Shown here: one piece after another, positions 50,783 through 61,526 of the stretch | How positions within the stretch are numbered: position 1 is the stretch's first letter | How the letters are laid out: every line of letters begins with the position of its first letter | From: Histomonas meleagridis | Taxonomy: Eukaryota > Parabasalia > Tritrichomonadida > Dientamoebidae | Length of the DNA: 64,000 bases | Direction: 5' to 3' | NCBI GenBank assembly: GCA_020186115.1 | Contig: WSYJ01000175.1 | Coordinates: 1-64,000, forward strand | Translations under genes and position numbers: made by a program | The notes under the pieces: model-generated | Seen by the model: the letters and a program-made list of their open reading frames with translations, nothing else | What the model was told of the DNA's origin: nothing | The model's database searches: none

Positions 50783-52247
50783 TAAAGCCAATTTTGACTT
50801 CTGTTTGATTTAATTACGAGAGGAATCAATTTTAAATTTATAGCAGGCCACTTTTTGAATGTTTTCTATCCAAATTTTTTTTTCATCAACCTTTTCAATT
50901 ATTTTTGATCGATATCATTTTAATTAAGGAATGATTCAATGAATTCTTCCATGAAATCTCATCCCATATTCTGATTTCAACATGCAAACAAATATCATGG
51001 AAAAAAATCATATGCAGTAAGAATAGAAATAGCATTTCTAAAAATGAAATGATCATATTACTACTAGTTATGTTAAAGCAAATATGGCGAAAAAAAATAA
51101 AAATATATCAGTGGCAAGTGAGTTAATTTTAGATGGGCTTAACTCGGATTCTAATGATTTCCTTTCCTCAGAAAGCGAACCAATTGAGAATGATATTATG
51201 AAAATAATTTGCTTTAAGAAAATGAATACTTTTTTGGTATGGATTCACGCGAAGATATAGAAAATATAGAATAAAATTGTATTATTGATGAACGATTAAA
51301 TCATCTTCAATTTAGTGGACATAATTTCTCATCGTATAGGATTGCAAGGATATTCACAGTAACAATAATACAAGAGCGGTAATTTTTGTGTAGTACATGA
51401 TTTTTTAAATTAAACCCAAGGTGTCAATGAAAATTTTTACGAAAAGTGTAGCATATGAAATTGATAGCTAATAGTCACTTCAAAATTAGAATGTTAAATT
51501 AATGCACAAAAAAATTAGCAAAAATAATCGTTATGTAATTATAAATTTTGAATTTTGCAACTCCAAAAAACAAAGACCAACCCATAATTTCAAAATTAGA
51601 GGAATTGGAATATATTTTTCGATGGATATGTCGACATGTATTTGATAGAAGTCGATCATTTTATATTCAAAAATTACATAAACTATTGAATTTAAAAAAA
51701 TCAAGATAAGAGAATTCTCACATAAAACCAATTATAACATAACAAAACCATGTTTTTAAATATTAAACATTCAACATTATATATTATATAATAATGTATT
51801 AAAACTTTTTATTAAGAAAATGTTCGTCAGACTTGATCCATAAACATTTTTTGACACATCACATTTTTTGTTTACAGAAATCTCAAATTAGCAACATTAA
51901 CAAGAAATCATATTAAAAATGAAAGCAAATTAGGAAAACATTAATTTCATTGCAAAAGTTCAAAAATTAATGAATAAAAAAGATTAATAAAATTATTATA
52001 CCATTTTTAATTTATCTTTTATATTATTCGGTATACTATTAGAAACATCAGTTTCGCGGATTCATGAACTATAATTTATGGTGTGTATAATGTTGGCGAA
52101 TTTTATGATTAACTCTTCCGTCTAAATAAATACATTTAAACCATGAAATAGATTAATAGTTATAGCTTGTACTTTTAATATAAGAATAAGCGAAGAAATG
52201 GAAAAATTGTTTTGGTCCATAGTTAACGGTTACAAATTTGAACATCG
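50783..52247. other. Long AT-rich gap with one orphan reading frame
   Basis: No recognisable gene. A 58-codon frame at 51084-51260 (+) starts at ATG and has an acidic Ser/Asp segment (LDGLNSDSNDFLSSESEPIE) typical of some transposase N-termini, but I cannot link it to a family. It may be more mobile-element debris. The last 100 bp hold the promoter of the WD40 gene. Confidence 0.4.
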
Positions 52248-54902
52248 ATGTCATTGGTTTATGGAGCATCTTGCGTTTCTTTTTATAATGGCTCAACAGA
52301 TATAATCATTGCCGGCGTAGGACCATATCTTTACATTTACAAAGATCATCAGTTAATATCACGTTTATTTATATTTCCAAATCATTTTCGAGTTTTTGGA
52401 ATTATATGTGATGAATTCGGCTTTATTGTTTTTGCTGAAAACCAGATTAAGTTTATTGAACTTTCCCCTGATTTCCAAAATTTCCGCGAACTCCAAAAAT
52501 ATGAACTAGAAGACTGGATTTTAACCGGAAAAAGAACTTCGCCCTCAACGATTGCACTCATTTTGCGTCATGGTCAACTTGTAATTATGGATAATGAAAA
52601 TATCACACAAATCGATCCAAAAGATTGGAAGATAGTTACAGCTGCATATATTTTTGATAACCAGCATTACATTTATGCAGATTCATTTGGTACATTAACA
52701 TTTGCACTTGAAAATTATTTCGAAGTTTCAACTGATTCTGGCGCTATTTTTGGAATTGATTATAATCCACAAACCAGAGATCTTATCACAGCGCATGAAT
52801 TCCATACAGCTTCACTTTGGAAAGTTCATGATGTTCAAATTGAAAAAATCAAAACATTCACAAATTATACATCTCGTGTATGGGGAGCCAAGTTTCTTCC
52901 AATTGGCCCGATTACTTATGGCGAAGATGGCTGTATTCATCTTCTCGACGAATCCGAGATGTGCTATCATCTTCACCGCATCAAGAACATAACCGCCTTT
53001 GATGCCATTGGAAATGAAGTTGTAACTGGCGGCCAAGATGGAATTCTTAGGCATTTTACTTTATATAAGAACGGTAATGACGTGCAAATATTCCAATTTA
53101 CCAATAACAAAAGCTCTAAAGATCCGAAATTCCCACTTTCAATTTCATTCCTTCAAAATGGTGATTTATTATATGGTACCGTTGATGGAACTCTTGCACT
53201 TCTCCCTCAAAATGAAATAATCCTTGGCCCATCAGAAGAAGTTTTCGGATGGCATTTAATCCAAACAAAAGGAAACTTTGCGTTTGGGGCATCCCGAAGC
53301 CGACACCACTTTTTCTATGATGGCATAAACGTTCACGTCTTTGGGCCCACCCCAAATGCATGTATCTCATTAGCTATTAGTGAATTCTTTTTATCCTCTG
53401 TTTATTCCAATAATACTCTAATAATTCGTACACTTGATGGAAACGAAGTGTTGAACATGTCTATATCAGATTATTTCTTGAAACCACCAATGGCAATTTC
53501 AATGCATCCAACAATGCCAATTATAGCATTAGGATCGCACGCTTCACGTATTGTTGTTTTGGAGTTCGAAGAAGGTTATCAACAATTTCAATCTTCATCA
53601 ATTCTTACATCGGTATCAAATGATGGTTTCCGATGCATTACATTCCTGGATGACCACATTTACTTCGCTGGACGCTCAGATGGACTTGTTACAATAGTTG
53701 GTCAGATGGACCAATATTGGCATATCAAAACCGTTTGGCGTATACCCAATCAATGCCGCTCTACAGCTCATATTCAATCCGTTGGTAACTCTGTTGTTGT
53801 CACAGCTATTACAAAGGATAGTATTGCATTATGGGATATGACCACTCAAACAATGCTTGGCAAACATAAAGTTCCATCACAGCATAGTATCTTTGCCATT
53901 ACAATGAACGATTTTAACCATTATTCTGTTGCATGGCTTTCGGAAGGATCAATTAAACTATTCCAACATCAAATTTGTGTCCCAGCAATATCATTTGGAA
54001 TACCATTTCATGGACTACGAGGTCTATGTATGACAAAATGTGGAAATTTAGTTATCACTGGTTCATGCGATCGAGATATTCGATTATGGAAAATTATTGA
54101 TAATGAAATTTTTTGTGTCGATTTAGTCCAATCTATAGATTTTGGTACACATGCAATCTGTTTTGACCGAAATAATTCGATTTTATATAGTGGTGGATCA
54201 AAAGGATATCTTTATATTTGGAAATATTATAATGAAAGATTATTTAGGATAGCCTCGTTTGTTATTGGTGACAATCCTAACAAATATCAAATGAGGATTA
54301 CTTCATTATCTATATGTAATGAGAAACTTTTTGTTGGCCTTAGTAATGCTTCAATTCTCACTTATAGATTTATTAATGATGAATTAGAAATGTTGGACAG
54401 ATTGGAATTAAATGGTGTTCCGATATCATCAACTGTTCTAAACGAAGTTGTCGGAATAGTCACATCAACGGGATACGTTTATTTCATCGTCGAAGGGGAG
54501 AATCCGTTTATTGAGAATATTTCAATTGATTGTTGCGGTTTACATTGTGTAAAGTTGTTTAAATACAACGATAGATTGTTTGCAGTAACCGCCGGTGAAG
54601 CAGTTGTGGCGGTTTGGGAGGTTACTTTCCAGCCGTTAAATGTTGTTCCAAAATTACAAGTTGAAGGCGCACATCAGGGCGGAATTAAGGCAGTGACAAT
54701 TAAAGCAGAACAAGGAACACTGTTGATGCTAACGTTTAGTTATGATCAAAAAGTTAATATATATAAAATCAATCCAGAAGATTTCCAAATTCAAAATCAA
54801 TTTGAATCGATGGTCCCTGTGGCAGATGGGGAGGCAGCGGAATTTGTTGAAGAAGGGTTTGTGGTTTTCGGTTCATCAATATATTTTATGCCACATAAAT
54901 GA
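52248..54902 (+). CDS. WDR6/Trm734-like WD40 protein
   Basis: An 884-residue protein built from about two or three WD40 propellers. The N-terminus resembles WDR6/Rtt10: AGVGPYLYIY, HFRVFGI, and then the pair SGAIFGIDYNPQ...HTASLWKVHDV and YTSRVWGAKFLP..GEDGCIHLLD, which matches the WDR6 order of an 'IFS' repeat followed by an 'ARVW' repeat. Later repeats include GSCDRDIRLWKI and YSGGSKGYLYIWKYY, and the C-terminus has a HQGGIKAVTIK strand as in WDR6. In yeast and human this protein partners the Trm7/FTSJ1 methyltransferase in 2'-O-methylation of position 34 of some tRNAs. That role is inferred from resemblance. The start ATG at 52248 is the first in frame. Confidence 0.75.
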   Translation: MSLVYGASCVSFYNGSTDIIIAGVGPYLYIYKDHQLISRLFIFPNHFRVFGIICDEFGFIVFAENQIKFIELSPDFQNFRELQKYELEDWILTGKRTSPSTIALILRHGQLVIMDNENITQIDPKDWKIVTAAYIFDNQHYIYADSFGTLTFALENYFEVSTDSGAIFGIDYNPQTRDLITAHEFHTASLWKVHDVQIEKIKTFTNYTSRVWGAKFLPIGPITYGEDGCIHLLDESEMCYHLHRIKNITAFDAIGNEVVTGGQDGILRHFTLYKNGNDVQIFQFTNNKSSKDPKFPLSISFLQNGDLLYGTVDGTLALLPQNEIILGPSEEVFGWHLIQTKGNFAFGASRSRHHFFYDGINVHVFGPTPNACISLAISEFFLSSVYSNNTLIIRTLDGNEVLNMSISDYFLKPPMAISMHPTMPIIALGSHASRIVVLEFEEGYQQFQSSSILTSVSNDGFRCITFLDDHIYFAGRSDGLVTIVGQMDQYWHIKTVWRIPNQCRSTAHIQSVGNSVVVTAITKDSIALWDMTTQTMLGKHKVPSQHSIFAITMNDFNHYSVAWLSEGSIKLFQHQICVPAISFGIPFHGLRGLCMTKCGNLVITGSCDRDIRLWKIIDNEIFCVDLVQSIDFGTHAICFDRNNSILYSGGSKGYLYIWKYYNERLFRIASFVIGDNPNKYQMRITSLSICNEKLFVGLSNASILTYRFINDELEMLDRLELNGVPISSTVLNEVVGIVTSTGYVYFIVEGENPFIENISIDCCGLHCVKLFKYNDRLFAVTAGEAVVAVWEVTFQPLNVVPKLQVEGAHQGGIKAVTIKAEQGTLLMLTFSYDQKVNIYKINPEDFQIQNQFESMVPVADGEAAEFVEEGFVVFGSSIYFMPHK

Positions 54903-55206
54903 AATATGTTTGAATTAAATGCATACAAAAAATCTTTATTTTTAGTTGAGGCAATTTTTCTATTTTGTTTTTGTAGATTCATTATGTATCGAAAATGTTG
55001 GTATATAGAATTAGGTCAAATATTATAAATCATCTATTGCTTGATTGGAGCTCTCCAATATTTTATTGGCTATGTTCAGATGAATCAAATCATTTTTTTT
55101 AATTGAACATCATAGATAAAATAATAAATTAATTTTAAATAATACTTTAAAAAATTACATGTATGATTATGTTAAATGTTTATCTAAAGTAATTTTTAAA
55201 TATTTC
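54903..55206. other. Gap downstream of the WD40 gene
   Basis: About 300 bp of AT-rich DNA without gene or RNA, leading to the second copy of the dispersed repeat. Confidence 0.4.
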
Positions 55207-55320
55207 ACAAGAATGCGCTTCGTTGTTTGCTGAGCAAAGCGAAGCAAACAAAAAGAAGTTTTATAAAACATGAGTTAACTCAATGAAAAATAATATAAAA
55301 GTTAAGAATAGAATAAAGAA
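55207..55320. repeat. Dispersed repeat with hairpin, copy 2
   Basis: Begins ACAAGAATGCGCTTCG and matches 35469-35620. Here the inverted parts are better preserved: GCTTCG pairs with CGAAGC and TTGTTTGC with GCAAACAA. The shared tail includes AACTCAATGA and AAAAGTTAAGA. The remainder, to 55715, is AT-rich and shows nothing else. Confidence 0.55.
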
Positions 55321-55715
55321 TATTGTGGGATGTAAAACATGATTATTTAATGTTTTTTAAAAACATATGAATTATTAGAATATGTTATATTTTCAATTTT
55401 GATAAATGAATTAAGATTTTCATATTAGAGAATAAATTGAAAATAAGTGAATAGATGTTAAAAATAATAACTTTAAGAAACATTAGAATATATCAAAAAC
55501 ATGAGGTGAGCGGGTCGTTATTCGATACTTTCCTCGGCTATTTGTGGCATATACCTTCTGTAAATTTTAACTGTTTGCTTAACATAAACTTTTAATCCAT
55601 TTATTCAAACAGAATCACATTTACAGCTGCAAATTTTCATTAAATTTTTTATCCAAAAATGAATTAATTTTTTTATTCATAATCATGAAAACATTCACAA
55701 AAAATTACAAATTTT

Positions 55716-58613
55716 TCATTTTCTTTGAGTTTGTATCAACACGTCTCTAATTTCTTTTTGTGGTATTTCATCCTTCAAATACTTCAATATGTCTATTTTC
55801 TCGTTATTTTCGCCCACCATTTTATCACCAGTTCCCACCAACGAATCTATTGGGAATATTGCCCACATTGATCCACTCCAACAATGTTGTTTCATTATGT
55901 TCAATGCGACTTTATCTGTATATTCCACTGGTGTTTTTCCTGTTTCCCAAAACTCTTCTTCCCAAAGCCGTTCTGCTTTTTCTCTTGACGAAGTCCAAAA
56001 CCTTCGAATCGACTTCTTAAAGTTTCTTTGTGGTGTTGCGACACTTAAAAATGGATAACCTCTAATGTCATCGAATAACATATTTTTGTTTCTTCCTTCC
56101 ATTTGTACTCTCGAAGGCAAAACTCCGACACTTTGTAATGTCTCATCACATAATTCGCCGTCAATACCTGCAGCGTCACTAATGAACGTCGCGTCATTTA
56201 TTGCTGTAATATGTTGAAGAATTTGTTTCCCATTAAACACCCACAAAATCTTTTGTTTGTTATTAACATATTCATCTTCAAGACGTAAAAATGGCGTTTG
56301 ATGATATGATGGTAATTGAGAAAATGAATATGAACTAATTTTTGGTTCATCACATACTGCATATTGTAACTTAATACGTGGCCGATATTCATTTTCACCA
56401 ACTTTAATTAATAATATTTCATCCATTAATCGAATCAATTGTTTCAAATATTTCTTTCGTAATGTATCAAATTCTGGTGATAATTTTGTCTCTATTAAAC
56501 TTCGCTCACTATTAAACTCAGGCTTGAAACATAATAATCCGCTTTCTTCCTTCAGAAAGATGTCGTGAATCTTTAGCGCATCTTCACCAAATAAATTATC
56601 GAGAAATTGCGCACGAATAAATGGCTCAGTATAACGTTTGATATCCCATAGTCCCCATGTTTCTAACTCGGCATATGAGATATTAACTGATGGCTCATAA
56701 TGGCCGAAGACTGCAGTCAATGACGTCTTACGTGGAACTACAAATTGTCGGAAATATAATATCGTCGAATCTAAGCGAATCATGGAAAATAACTTCGAAA
56801 AATGTCGAATCCGTTTCTGAAACCATTCTTCGGCATTAGAAAAGTTATATGGATATGACCGCATTATACTTCCGGTCGGCTTCTCTGATGTAGGCGCAAT
56901 CCCTAAGTAATAATCTTGCATGAACAATGTGGGCTGTAAATATGCTTCGGCACTGTTCTCAGATAACGCAAATGGAATGTCAGTGCCAATCGCAATGTTA
57001 ATAGAATGCGCATGATCAATAGAGTTATGAAGTTGCTTGTAACATAAATATTGGACAAAGTCAACATATAACGAATATTCATGAGGAACTTCGTGGTGGA
57101 TATCAGTGTGATTAAATTGGCTATAACAAAGTTTCTCATAATCATTGATCCAATCATTAGATTTCTTAAATTGATTAACTTCTGTAAGAAATTCATTCTT
57201 CCGACTCTCCCATAATTGCTTTAAAAATATGAGTTTCTCGGATAAAATGGCTTGTGGATCATTGTTAGTAGTATTAAACCCATAATCTTTGAGATCGATA
57301 TGAAGTGGATTGAGGGCGAAACCGTTAACAGGAAGCGTCTCAAATTTGGCGGTTAGAGCGGTTACATCAAGGATGCCAGAAATGAGAACTGACGCAAATC
57401 CAACATTACGTGCCCAATCAATAAGAAGATTAAGGACACCAAAATCAAAAACACTGAGGTCATTAACATTAACAATAACACCCGCACCATGAAATGAGAG
57501 ATTCGGAAAATTAATATGCCATGAATCAATTACAACATTTTTGTTTGTGCTGCCAGAAGCATCTGATATGGTCGCTGTACGGTTTTCATGTGTCTCCCAA
57601 ACAACTGATTCGGGTTCTTCTGATGCAATAAATTTGAATTCAAATGGAAATTGACTTGGAGGAATAGCTATTTCTTTAGACCATTGAAGATCAGCTGACG
57701 GTTCCAATGGTATTGCGGATTTGGGGTTCCATTGCCCTAATTCGGGAATTGAACCAACAACACATATATTACGGGATCGGCCAACGACCCCGCAATGCGC
57801 GCAAAAAGTGCATAGTATATAGTCTCGTGACGTCTCTTGATGTCCTGAAGAGCTGATTGGCTCTCTTCCTTTAATTGGCTTATCGAAATACTTTTTGACA
57901 AAAAACATTTCGTCAAAAAGCCTCTTGGAAAATAAATTCTGTGTTAACTCGTTCCACCGCCACACATCGTTAAATTCCATAAAATCAACTGGATAATTGG
58001 GAAATGTGAAATTTCTGACATTACCTGGCTCAACAAAAGGAGTTGCCGATTCGTTTAGAACTACGTACCTGTAACTGATAGAGTCCGGTAAGAATGGCAA
58101 TTTTAAGTCACATTGCCAGTTAAATTTGTTATCGCTAAAAAGACCATTTAAATCATATCCTTGAGGCGGTGAGTTGCTATGGTAAAGTCTTAATCCTTTG
58201 CTGTTGTCCCAATGACCTAATTCTGGTAGAGATCCAACAACATATAAAATCTGTCCATAATATGTTTGATAGTTAATTTTGAACCGAAGCGTAACACCCT
58301 TGCTAGATCCTTGAATTCTTTCATATTCAGTAATCAAAAGAGGATCTTGCAGTGAATTTGTGATTAGGTATGTTCCTGGATTAGAATATTTATTGTCTCC
58401 ATATCTGAATTTATAACATAAAGTAGTTCTTGGTTCTTCACTGATTGTTAAGTCTGCTGAATAATTGAGAGAATTGTTAGAATTTTTCAATTTAAGTATG
58501 TTTTCATAATCTGGTTTTTGCGATTGGTCTTTAATTTTGCACCATAGTACTGATACATCCGTACGCTGGTATGCTTGGAAAGTGAAACGAAGCGTGACGT
58601 TTGTTACGCTCAT
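55716..58613 (-). CDS. DPE2-like 4-alpha-glucanotransferase (CBM20-CBM20-GH77), probably inactive
   Basis: A 965-residue protein with the layout of DPE2-type disproportionating enzymes. An N-terminal beta domain (1-95) is followed by two starch-binding CBM20 modules (ILYVVGSLPELGHWDN; NICVVGSIPELGQWNP) and a GH77 amylomaltase domain interrupted as in DPE2. GH77 enzymes move glucan segments using a nucleophile Asp, an acid/base Glu and a third Asp. The nucleophile is present (Asp615 in MIRLDSTILYFRQF). At the acid/base site, where relatives have GEDLG, I read SDAAG (about residue 800). At the usual SxHDxxT site I read SVATPQRNFKK (about 861). Two of three catalytic carboxylates therefore seem lost, suggesting a glucan-binding scaffold. 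I start at ATG 58613; the longer frame begins at a non-ATG codon. Confidence 0.85.
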   Translation of the reverse strand: MSVTNVTLRFTFQAYQRTDVSVLWCKIKDQSQKPDYENILKLKNSNNSLNYSADLTISEEPRTTLCYKFRYGDNKYSNPGTYLITNSLQDPLLITEYERIQGSSKGVTLRFKINYQTYYGQILYVVGSLPELGHWDNSKGLRLYHSNSPPQGYDLNGLFSDNKFNWQCDLKLPFLPDSISYRYVVLNESATPFVEPGNVRNFTFPNYPVDFMEFNDVWRWNELTQNLFSKRLFDEMFFVKKYFDKPIKGREPISSSGHQETSRDYILCTFCAHCGVVGRSRNICVVGSIPELGQWNPKSAIPLEPSADLQWSKEIAIPPSQFPFEFKFIASEEPESVVWETHENRTATISDASGSTNKNVVIDSWHINFPNLSFHGAGVIVNVNDLSVFDFGVLNLLIDWARNVGFASVLISGILDVTALTAKFETLPVNGFALNPLHIDLKDYGFNTTNNDPQAILSEKLIFLKQLWESRKNEFLTEVNQFKKSNDWINDYEKLCYSQFNHTDIHHEVPHEYSLYVDFVQYLCYKQLHNSIDHAHSINIAIGTDIPFALSENSAEAYLQPTLFMQDYYLGIAPTSEKPTGSIMRSYPYNFSNAEEWFQKRIRHFSKLFSMIRLDSTILYFRQFVVPRKTSLTAVFGHYEPSVNISYAELETWGLWDIKRYTEPFIRAQFLDNLFGEDALKIHDIFLKEESGLLCFKPEFNSERSLIETKLSPEFDTLRKKYLKQLIRLMDEILLIKVGENEYRPRIKLQYAVCDEPKISSYSFSQLPSYHQTPFLRLEDEYVNNKQKILWVFNGKQILQHITAINDATFISDAAGIDGELCDETLQSVGVLPSRVQMEGRNKNMLFDDIRGYPFLSVATPQRNFKKSIRRFWTSSREKAERLWEEEFWETGKTPVEYTDKVALNIMKQHCWSGSMWAIFPIDSLVGTGDKMVGENNEKIDILKYLKDEIPQKEIRDVLIQTQRK

Positions 58614-59568
58614 TTGCCAATTTTTGGTTTGGGTAAACCAATCAAAATCCGACCACACAATTCAATAAACCTGACAAAAACCACTTTTTCTGGTGGAGTT
58701 GTTTCCACATCTTCTTTAGGACAAACTCCAAGAAAACGCTATTCATTGTAAAAATATTGTAGTTATTGTTTAGATGAATATATAATTCAAACAAAAAATC
58801 GAAATGTTTCACAAAATCAGAAATTATAAAAAATATTTCCAAAAAGAAACAAAAAAAATTATGATATTAAACATCAATAATAATCAAATCAAGAAAGAAG
58901 TTTTACTTATTTACTGAAATCATCGAAATTATGGTATCAATATTTGTTGGTCTGGTTTTCAGGCAGTGGCCGCATCAATATAAACTTTTGAATAAAAAAT
59001 GACTTTATGAAATTCAATATGATTCAAATTTTCAAAGAAAAAGTTGTACTAAAATGTTGGGAAAGCAACAAAAAACCTGAGCCCCTCAACTACCAATATG
59101 TTCATGTCTATATGAGAAGGTTCCCTTATTAAATTTTCTTTATAAGTAATTTGACTATTTTTATGTTTTATCAATCTTTTTATTACTATATGAGTTTTTT
59201 TTAAAACAAATGTACATTTTAGGAAAATCACTATTTTCATTTGACATTCACATTTTAATAATAACTTTCATTGTAAATAGAATATATTCAAGCTTGATTG
59301 TGATAGTGGGATTTCTGTACCTTGTTAATGTTGCACTAAAAAAAACAAGAGATGATTAAAAACAATTCAATTTCAAAAAAAATGAAATCAAATTTAAATT
59401 AAAAGAGAGGAATGATAAAAATAATTACAATATATATAAATATAAAAATAAATAATTAAAACAAAGTAATAGATACATGCAGGGGAAGTTATGAAAAGAA
59501 TTTCAAAGATGCTTAAATTTGCATTTCTTTTTTTTTTTCAAATTTAAAATTTAAACACACATTCTATT

Positions 59569-59601
<33 letters not shown>

Positions 59602-59946
59602 CATATATTTTTACTAGCTGTAATTAGATATATAGTGAATCAATTAAGTTGTAAAATCATATTGGCCTTGAAGATTCTAATTCGAAGGTATTTCAATCCT
59701 ATTTATGTTAAAAAAGATGATTTAAAAGTTGCTTCAGAAAAAACCACAAAGAGACAATAAATTTTTACCAGTTTCGAGCAATCATTATTTTAAGAACTCA
59801 TCCAATAATATTTTAATTGGTATTAAAAAGTTTCGTTTACAAAACATATTTTTAACTCCAGAAATATTTTTTTTACAAACAATATTTGTTTAGATATACT
59901 TTTGAATATTCCAGCTTTTTCCAAAATGATTTGAATATATATTTAA
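58614..59946. other. Long AT-rich gap with a 28-base poly(A) run
   Basis: No gene or RNA recognised in about 1.3 kb. At 59574-59601 there is an uninterrupted run of 28 A, the longest homopolymer in the window; a 3' end of retroposed DNA is possible, but no flanking duplication is evident. The first 100 bp hold the promoter of the GH77-like gene. Confidence 0.5.
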
Positions 59947-60527
59947 ATAGCTACTAAAGAGTCAACCTTTGAGGCATGCTATCGACTGATTCGAAAAGAG
60001 AATAGAGATATCTCTCATTCTGTAACATATGTTACTTGTTTAAACTTTGCATCAGGAAGAAAGCCAGGAGGTGGATTTCTTAGCGGCGCCCAGGCTCAAG
60101 AAGAAATGTTATGCCGTTGTTCATGTTTATATTCAACTCAAATTATTCATCAAAAAATGTATCAATTCAACCAAGCCAATGGTTCTCATCTTTACAGCGA
60201 CTATATGATATACTTGCTCCAGCTCCAAACAACACAGGGAGAAATACACAGGAAGAAGTCGATAATACAATGCTTGTGAGATGCCGAAAAATTATTCATC
60301 GAGCTATTGAAAATAGATGTAAAGTTTTGGTCCTTGGAGCTTTTGGCTGTGGGGCCTTTCGAAACTCTCCAACAAGAGTTGCATTAATATTTCGTCAGTT
60401 ACTAGTTGATGAAGGTATTGGTAAATATTTTGATTTGATTGTTCATCCAATCTTTACCAAACGAGACAATGATATAAATTATTGTGGATTTGAAGGAGCA
60501 TATAAGGACATCGCAACATTTCTTTGA
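59947..60527 (+). pseudogene. Microbial-type PARG (TIGR02452/DUF2263 macrodomain) pseudogene
   Basis: The first frame reads TKESTFEACYRLI then CLNFASGRKPGGGFLSGAQA and QEEMLCRCSCLYST up to LYSDYMIY at about 60205. The second frame continues with YDILAPAPNN, then VLVLGAFGCGAFRNSP (about 60330-60375) and FDLIVHPI. Together these are the hallmarks of bacterial/fungal-type poly(ADP-ribose) glycohydrolases, including PGGGxxxGAxAQEE, which binds ADP-ribose. About 20-30 residues between YMIY and the APN block are missing and the frame shifts there. There is no start codon before a stop at 59944. It is thus truncated at the 5' end and internally deleted. Bacterial origin by lateral transfer is plausible. 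Confidence 0.8.
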
Positions 60528-60969
60528 GAATTTATATATTTCAAAAAATTGAATAATAAAATTTACCCCTTATATGCAAATTTTAAATAAAACTTGTAGA
60601 GACACGTAATCTGATATAACATCTTTCGTGATTATATCATCTTGTGTCATTTGAAAAAAAAAAAATATTATTCAAGGTTCCTTTTTCAAATCATCATTCT
60701 ATTCCATATTATTGAAAATTTTCAAATTTATTCGTATAATCGAAATTATATCAATTTATTATTATTTAACAACATCAGAGCAAAAGAAGAACTTCGATGG
60801 ACCATTTTGGGTTTGATGACACTCTCCTTCTCATGCATATGCATCCTTAGAACACTCAATTTGATCGCGTCATTCACAAATAAGCAACAGTATTTGTTCC
60901 ATGAAATCCGATAGGGTAAAAGTGAGAATTGTTATATATGCGGATAGGTTTATTTTTAGAATACAGTAC
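60528..60969. other. Gap between PARG and ankyrin pseudogenes
   Basis: 443 bp with no recognisable gene. Short open frames here lack similarity to anything I know. Confidence 0.4.
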
Positions 60970-61526
60970 AACCTTGTTTTTAAATCGATTTATGAAAATA
61001 AAATTGTTGCAATTAGTGATATAGAAAAATTAGGCACTGATTTCGTTTTTTATTATAAATATGAAATTTTAATGTTTCTTAAGTAAAAGAAGGAATGAAA
61101 ATCAATGATTCTATAATTAATAAATAAGCAAGTATTGGGAACATATATCTTACTAAATCTTTTCTTAAAGAAAATCAAATTTCAAATAATATATTAATTT
61201 ATTTATCAATGTCAGGAAACATCGAACTAGTTAAATATGTTTTAAATCTTAAAGGAATTAATATTAATGCAAAAGATATTTATTTGTTTTTTTTTTGATA
61301 TTTGTTTGAATAATTTTATTTTACAAAATAATATTTGGAAATTATTTATATTATTTAAAACAGTGCTTATTTCAGCATCTTTAGAAGATTATAAAGCAAT
61401 TGTTGAGTTACTTCTTGAACAAAAAGGAATTAATATTAATGCTGAAGATACCTATTTATTGTATTTAATATTTATTTTAATAATTTTCTATTTCAAAATA
61501 ATATTTGGAATATATTTAAGGTGTGA
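60970..61526 (+). pseudogene. 3' remnant of a DUF3447/ankyrin gene
   Basis: The reading starts at KSIYENKIVAISDIEKLGTD, matching about residue 285 of the intact DUF3447 proteins, and continues through MKINDSIIN, YLTKSFLKENQISNNIL and NIELVKYVLNLKGININAKD. Stops interrupt it near 61085 and 61123. After the usual AT spacer, a further ankyrin module (TVLISASLEDYKAIVELLLE) follows at about 61357-61455, and then half of another spacer. The spacers share CAAAATAATATTTGGAA with the 36-kb array. Homology stops close to the 13-bp repeat at 61527. Confidence 0.75.

Noticed and set aside
51531-51731. Minus-strand 66-codon frame with hydrophobic residues
   Set aside because: AT-rich DNA readily gives Ile/Phe-rich frames; there is no motif or context to support it.
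60642-60914. Small reading frame between the two pseudogenes
   Set aside because: It begins with a non-ATG codon, has no recognisable motif and lies in AT-rich debris.
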